64,000 nucleotides of DNA. It comes from Viscum album (Eukaryota; Streptophyta; Magnoliopsida; Santalales; Viscaceae). Both the position numbers and the translations under genes were made by a program. The number at the start of each line of letters is the position of its first letter. Positions within the stretch are counted from its first letter, which is position 1. The notes beneath the pieces are model-generated. The model made no database searches. It was not told the DNA's origin and saw only the letters and a program-made list of their open reading frames with translations. The stretch covers positions 1,073,870,014 to 1,073,934,013 of the forward strand of contig OY728166.1 of the NCBI GenBank assembly GCA_963277665.1. The letters are read 5' to 3'. This document shows, one piece after another, positions 60,916 to 64,000 of this stretch.

Positions 60916-63107
60916 CCCACTTCCAAAACCCTAGCTAAATTATTTTTTTTAGAAACTAAGAATACCGTAATTATCAATTTGAAATCATGTATTTTTACCT
61001 CCAATATAGAATATAGGTGCCAACATTCCCCAATATCTCTCAATAAGTTATCCTCTGTGGTGTTGGGAGAAATATTATGGCACTACCCTCTAATAGTTGT
61101 AAGTAAAAAACATTTCCCTATTGAAAAACCAAAAATAATGAAATAGTCATAAATTCTCCTTGATTATCTCATTGGAGGAATTGAAATATATATTTTTATT
61201 TAAATTTCTCTATATTGGTCATGTATTACAACACAACTTCTTATATCATGAAAAACGATGATAATAAAAAAATGAGAAACTCCATGATACATGTGAAACC
61301 CTATATTGTATCTTCCTTTAGAATGCTTAGGCTAAGAATCCAAGACCCAAAATTTATGAGGCACTTTATTTCATTCTTCATGTTGTGTCATTAAACTTAT
61401 TCTTTTCTTCCTCTGCATTTTTGACTCAATGTATAAATGATATAACATGTTTCAATATCATTCAATGAATTATATTTATATAGTTCATCTGGAACGACCA
61501 TGGTTCAAGGGACATACCCCAACCATTCATCATTCTTCTCCAAGATATAGATGGATAGATATAGTTCAAGTGTCATTGATGGTGGGTTCTGGTGGTAGGG
61601 GTGTGGTGTTCAAGAATGTTGAGATGATGAGTGGGGGTAGAAGATTCTATAAGATGATGGTGTGATGGGATGTGGGATGAAATGATGGTGTTTTTCTAAA
61701 TGATGAATAGTTTCATAGTGCCTACATAAAACATCGTAAATGTTGTGGGATTATCTCCACTTAAAAAATTATTATGATCCATTTTCCAACAATGAAATTG
61801 TAAGGCGGTCAAAGGAAACCTATCAACATCATGTCCCACCCCACAATGGTGTGTCTTTCCTCCTACTACCACATGTATTTCCTCATGTCCACTAATTATT
61901 TTTCTATTGTTTTCATTGTGCACCCACATAACTTGAAAATATATTATGTGAATGCCTCTTACACCTACATAAACTTCCCTTAGCACTTGGTTGGATGGCT
62001 AGGTGGCTTTCCCCATTGTAAAGGGATACCAGGGTGTCATCCCATTTTTTTCCATTTCTTCCTCGGTATTAGTAGATGAAATCCATCAATACATAGGATT
62101 TCAAATTTGAGAATATTAACTCTCATTTCACCTAAAAAAGCAAAAACCACCATCCAAATAAACTAAACTTATTTTAATTTCATATAAGATTAAAATAGTT
62201 AAAATTAGGAAAAAATAAAAAAATAAAATAATAAAATTAATGAGGAAATTATATAAATAAATTAGAGTCATCACATTATCTGTAGTTAATACCATTCTAT
62301 AATCCCTTATTTATACCTATTACGATCTCAAAATCATCCATTATTTTTCCAATATATATTTTCAAATCAATAATACCCAACTAAATTTTCATTCAAGGGT
62401 ATTAATGTAGATGTATCATTCATCTATTGATTGAGTACATCCATACATAAATATATATTCCCTATAAATTGGTTAAAACTGATAAATACTTGTGAATTTT
62501 TATTGATGTGTAACATACAATGTTATACATGGGAAGGGTGTTCCCTAATAATGCTCCAATGAATTGGTTAAATAATTATTTTTTAGTATATTACATTTTC
62601 ATTATACCTAGTCAATATTTCATGATAATGTTTTATGATACATTGATCAAAATTCAAGGTAATATGTTATAGGAAACCTTAGTAATGAGATTTAGTGACA
62701 TATTTTTAAATGTATCATGTTTATTTTTCATCCACATTTCCATGTTATTCATCATGTTTTTTATACCCCATGTTCTTATGTTCATGTTCTCATGTTATTC
62801 CTCATTATACACCCATGATGTTCATTATTGATGTATTTTAATTTTTTTCAATTACTAGGATTTATGATCACCCATTTAATTTTTTTGATGTTCATAAGAA
62901 ATATAATATAATGAGATGATTTAGGATAATATAGTTAAGAATTATATTAATAGATTCAAAATTAGTTTATTTTTTCTACTTCTTCCATGTCTTTCTTTTA
63001 TTATGTACTGAGTTGTAAAGATATTAATCCTCAAAAAGGTACTTCTGAGTTATTTATGTAATAATTTGTCAGTATAACCTATTTTTTTAAAAATTTGTGT
63101 TTCTATA
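60916..63107 (+). repeat. Element F LTR (with E-family repeat)
   Basis: 61080-61725 and 62190-62265 match element E at 9370-9965 and 11160-11250. 62520-62960 resembles the second half of element B's LTR (GAAGGGTGTTCCCTAATAATG against GAAGGGTGTGCCCTGATAGC). The right end TTTCTATA at 63107 lines up with the LTR end of B. The left end is unknown and may be cut by element A. 60904-61146 and 61447-61665 have open frames but are taken as LTR, not genes. Confidence 0.6.
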
Positions 63108-63715
63108 GTTTTCATAAAAGGAAGGTTTAATTATTGTTGGATGTTAAGACTATAAAACATTTGTAAGAACAATATGGATATGTCTAAATATTAAAAATAT
63201 TTCTATAATTTCGGTTAAGTATGAAGATATTGGTTTCCATGAAATGTAATCTTTGTATAGATAATACAAGTGGATGTTGATCTAACATAGTTATACCTTG
63301 AGTTAATTTAATCGAAAAGGATGGATTGGGTATTTATTTGATTAGTATCTAGTGTATGATAAAGAGGTCATTCTGCAGAATTGGGTTAACACACCTAAGG
63401 GATATACCCTTTTTAACATATTTTTTTATAAACCATAATTATAGGATGAATGAGTGAAGTAATAATTTATTTTAGAAGTCAAAATTCTAGGTGAATTTAA
63501 ATTATATTATCCTACAAGATGAATATTGGAAAAACATCGGGATTAAGTGCCCCTTTTTAATTTATTCTTCACAGTGCCCATTTTATTATTTAAGTGTTTC
63601 ATTTTTAATGAAAATGGAGGGAAACATAAGGTAATGTGTGAACAATGTGTTGAATTAGAAATTCATCAATTACATTCCTAATATTATGTATGGTACAACT
63701 AGAAAATGAATCATT
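63108..63715 (+). other. Element F PBS remnant and leader
   Basis: TTTCATAAAAGG at 63110-63121 occupies the PBS position (B: TGGTATCAGAGG) and is badly decayed. 63371-63406 (TTGGGTTAACACACC, GGGATATA) matches the conserved leader block of B and C at the same distance from the PBS. Confidence 0.6.
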
Positions 63716-64000
63716 CATGATTAAATAGCCAATAACTTTTAGTGGACCCTCCAACCCATCGATTTCGAAGCAATAGATCAATTCATTAGAAATGATATTT
63801 TAAATAATTTGTTTTTTGAGAAAGAGAATGTAACCCTGGACATATATTTCAAAGAGGGTTAATTAGATCAACGATTTTATTTCATCAAAAATATGAATCT
63901 GGGGGATGAAATTGAGGCTACTCAGTTGGAAGACTTCTAAAACATTTATAATTATTTCCTTCACAATATACATTAAATAATATAAAGGATACTCTTTGAG
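63716..64000 (+). pseudogene. Element F gag, start, runs off the window
   Basis: ITFSGPSNPSISKQ.INSLEM matches element B's HTFNGSSDPSIAKQCINSFEM, with a stop where B has cysteine. The following text is in shifting frames. It is cut by the window end. Confidence 0.65.

Noticed and set aside
60904..61146. 80-codon plus-strand frame
   Set aside because: It starts across the inferred end of element A and has no recognisable domain; the E copy does not keep it.
61975..62035. Second SINE head (GGATGGCTAGGTGGC resembles an A box)
   Set aside because: No B box follows at a suitable distance.

Overview
The window is AT-rich plant nuclear DNA, apparently gene-free and made almost entirely of decayed transposable elements. 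A flowering plant with a large, retrotransposon-filled genome is the likely source. Evidence for this is a Sirevirus-type Ty1/copia element, several long-LTR Ty3/gypsy elements with Tekay/Del-type pol proteins and a chromodomain-like integrase tail, a CACTA transposon, a LINE with a plant-type RNase H tail and a tRNA-headed SINE. The species cannot be named from the sequence. No host gene, tRNA, rRNA or CRISPR array was found.

Layout. Positions 1 to about 8.1 kb (or 8.8 kb) hold a Sirevirus on the minus strand: RNase H, RT, integrase, protease, gag, PBS and one LTR. That LTR is split by a 1,988-bp non-autonomous CACTA element (5688-7675) with a TTA target duplication. From 8.2 to 16.6 kb there is a minisatellite, an old LTR-like repeat (element E) carrying a LINE tail and a SINE, and a poorly understood 5-kb stretch.

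From 16.6 to 60.9 kb there is a nest of four gypsy elements. Element A (+ strand, LTRs 16572-20330 and 56885-about 60915) is the outermost. Element D (- strand, 22707-44214) sits in A's reverse transcriptase just after the catalytic motif. Element C (- strand, 25132-37605, exact TCAAC duplication) sits in the C-terminal part of D's integrase. Element B (+ strand, 45718-56043) sits in A's integrase. Removing the inserts restores the order of A's and D's domains across each junction. By eye the LTR pairs of A are the most diverged, then D, then B and C, which fits the nesting order. From 60.9 kb to the end lies another gypsy LTR (element F), its leader and the start of its gag; part of F's LTR repeats the sequence at 9.4-10.0 kb.

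All coding regions are broken by stops and frameshifts, so none of the elements looks autonomous. The least routine signals are a short coiled-coil ORF in the U3 of both B LTRs, a motif repeated at about 188-bp spacing in the LTRs of A and C, and a leader block conserved between B, C and F.
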